Notes under the pieces: generated by a model
What the model saw: the letters and a program-made list of their open reading frames with translations, nothing else
Told to the model about the DNA's origin: nothing
The model's database searches: none
NCBI RefSeq assembly: GCF_903643065.1
Contig: NZ_CAHJWX010000115.1
Location: 1-6,391 of the forward strand
Direction: 5' to 3'
DNA length: 6,391 nucleotides
Origin: Sphingomonas bacterium
GTDB lineage: Bacteria; Pseudomonadota; Alphaproteobacteria; Sphingomonadales; Sphingomonadaceae
In this document: positions 4,887 to 6,391 of the stretch, piece by piece
Layout of the letters: every line of letters begins with the position of its first letter
Position numbering within the stretch: the stretch's first letter is position 1
Made by a program: the position numbers and the translations under genes

Positions 4887-6391
4887 ATGATCGTCGGCAT
4901 CGACCTCGGCACCACCAACTCCGCCATCGCCGTGTTCCGCGGCGGCGGGCCCGAACTGATCCCCAACGCGCTGGGCGACCTGCTCACCCCGTCCGCCGTC
5001 AGCGTCACCGACGCGGGCGAGGTAGTCGTCGGGCGCGCGGCGCAGGACCGGCGATCGACGCACCCGGCGCAGACCGCCACCGCGTTCAAGCGGCTGATGG
5101 GCACGACGCGCGAGACGCAATTAGGCAAGCGCCGCTACCTGCCCGAGGATCTCTCCGCGCTCGTCCTCGCCAGCCTCAGGCGTGACGCGGAGGCCGCGCT
5201 GGGCGAGCCCGTCACCCAGGCCGTCATCACGGTGCCCGCCTATTTCAACGATCGCCAGCGCCGCGCCACCCGGCGCGCGGGCGAGCTGGCGGGGCTTACC
5301 GTCGAGCGGCTGGTCAACGAGCCCACCGCCGCCGCGCTGGCGCACGGCATCCACGAGCGCGGCGACCGCGAGCCGTTCCTGGTCTTCGACCTGGGCGGCG
5401 GCACGTTCGACGTGTCGATCGTGGAGGTGTTCGACGGCATCGTGGAGGTGCGCGCGTCGGCGGGCGACAACCGGTTGGGCGGCGAGGACTTCAACGAGGT
5501 GGTCGCGCGACTCGGGACCGAGGCGCTCAAGCTCGCGACGCCACCCGCCGGACCAAGGGCGATCGCGTTCGCCGCGCTGGTCGATGCCGCCGCCGAGCGG
5601 ACGCGGCGCGGCCTGAGCGAGGGCGACGCCGCGCCCTTCCGGCTGATCTGGGAGGGCGCCGAGCACGCGACCACCGTCACGACGGCGCAGTTCGAGGAAG
5701 CCGCCGCGCCGCTGGTCGCGCGGCTGCGCGATCCGGTGCTGCGCTCGCTACGCGACGCGGGCGTGCAATCGGCCGACCTGTCGGAGGTGGTGCTGGTCGG
5801 CGGCGCCACGCGCATGCCGCTGGTGCGCCGCACGGTGACGCGGATGTTCGGCCGCTTCCCGGGCGTCGACCTCCATCCCGATCACGCGGTGGCGCTGGGC
5901 GCGGCGGTGCAGGCGGGGCTCAAGGCACGCGACGCCGCGCTGGACGAGGTGCGGCTGACCGATGTCTGCCCGTTCACGCTAGGCGTCGCCACCTCCGAGC
6001 GCGACGCCTTCGGCCAGCTGCAGGCGGGCATCTTCGCGCCGATCATCGAACGCAACACGGTGGTGCCGGCCAGTCGCGAGCATCGCTTCCAGACGGTGCA
6101 GGACCGCCAGGTCCGGATCAGGTTCGAGGTATACCAGGGTGAGGCGCGGCGCGCGTCCGACAACATCCTGCTCGACACGATCGAGGTGCCCGTGCCGCCC
6201 CGGCCGGCGGGCGAGGTGCAGGTGGACGTGCGCTTCTCCTACGACGCGAGCGGGCTGCTGGAGGTGGACGTCGCCGTGCCCGCGACCGACCAGCGGCTGC
6301 GCTGGGTGGTGAGCGAGGGCGATGGCGCCGAGGGCTCGCTGGACGCGCGCCGCGCCGCGCTCGCGCGGCTCAAGGTGCACCCGCGCGACAA
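4887..6391 (+). CDS. hscC: Hsp70 family chaperone, HscC (Hsc62) type, 3' end missing
   Basis: This is an ATP-dependent cytoplasmic chaperone paralogous to DnaK. 501 residues are visible; E. coli HscC has about 556, so roughly 60 are cut by the right edge. The ATPase domain spans 1 to about 355: phosphate loop GIDLGTTNS (Asp6), Lys68 (AFKRLMG), Glu145 (NEPTAAAL), Asp168 and Thr173 (FDLGGGTFDVS), and VLVGGATRMP at 302-311. Glu237, Arg240 and Ser244 fall at the adenine-contacting positions E-x2-K-x3-S of DnaK, with Lys replaced by Arg. The interdomain linker is LTDVCPFTLGV (358-367), followed by the peptide-binding domain (PIIERNTVVPAS, VYQGE, FSYDASGLLEVDV). DVCPFTLGV, the compact ATPase lobe and the late ARLKVHPRD match HscC rather than DnaK or HscA. 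The start is forced by an in-frame TAA at 4875 and conserved sequence from residue 4. No Shine-Dalgarno sequence precedes it, and no J-domain partner is visible. Confidence 0.92.
   Translation, partial: MIVGIDLGTTNSAIAVFRGGGPELIPNALGDLLTPSAVSVTDAGEVVVGRAAQDRRSTHPAQTATAFKRLMGTTRETQLGKRRYLPEDLSALVLASLRRDAEAALGEPVTQAVITVPAYFNDRQRRATRRAGELAGLTVERLVNEPTAAALAHGIHERGDREPFLVFDLGGGTFDVSIVEVFDGIVEVRASAGDNRLGGEDFNEVVARLGTEALKLATPPAGPRAIAFAALVDAAAERTRRGLSEGDAAPFRLIWEGAEHATTVTTAQFEEAAAPLVARLRDPVLRSLRDAGVQSADLSEVVLVGGATRMPLVRRTVTRMFGRFPGVDLHPDHAVALGAAVQAGLKARDAALDEVRLTDVCPFTLGVATSERDAFGQLQAGIFAPIIERNTVVPASREHRFQTVQDRQVRIRFEVYQGEARRASDNILLDTIEVPVPPRPAGEVQVDVRFSYDASGLLEVDVAVPATDQRLRWVVSEGDGAEGSLDARRAALARLKVHPRD

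Overview
The window is GC-rich, compact and densely coding. It most likely comes from an alphaproteobacterium of the Sphingomonas group. I infer this from the style of the L35/L20 proteins, the HisN-type phosphatase, a diguanylate-cyclase N-terminus that resembles sphingomonad proteins, and a palindromic intergenic repeat of a kind common in these genomes. The assignment rests on recall; no search was run.

Left part (1-1711). A gene cut by the left edge starts at 264 on the minus strand. Its first ~62 residues look like the N-terminus of a sphingomonad diguanylate cyclase, but its last ~23 visible residues look like an internal piece of PrkA-type serine protein kinase. It is either a real fusion or a chimeric join. 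Next is an exported thiol peroxiredoxin (323-853, minus), divergent from a histidinol/inositol-phosphatase-family gene (hisN-like, 920-1711, plus).

Middle part (1712-4119). The hisN-like gene converges on a large AsmA-family envelope protein (1850-3976, minus). The 138-base gap between their stop codons is almost filled by one large imperfect inverted repeat carrying smaller perfect hairpins, which probably also serves both genes as a 3' end. The AsmA gene is divergent from the ribosomal genes across a 143-base upstream region.

Right part (4120-6391). rpmI (L35) and rplT (L20) form an operon with good ribosome binding sites, closed by a strong GC hairpin with a GCGA loop. Neither infC nor, in the visible part, pheS adjoins them. 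Instead an Hsp70 paralogue of the HscC type starts at 4887 and runs off the right edge about 60 residues before its expected end. Its start codon is forced by an in-frame stop four codons upstream, and no Shine-Dalgarno sequence precedes it, so it may be translated from a leaderless mRNA.

Most of the window is conserved housekeeping and envelope content; I see no mobile element, CRISPR array, tRNA or rRNA. The points most worth a second look are the hybrid gene at the left edge, the SD-less hscC start, and the composite palindrome at 1713-1844.
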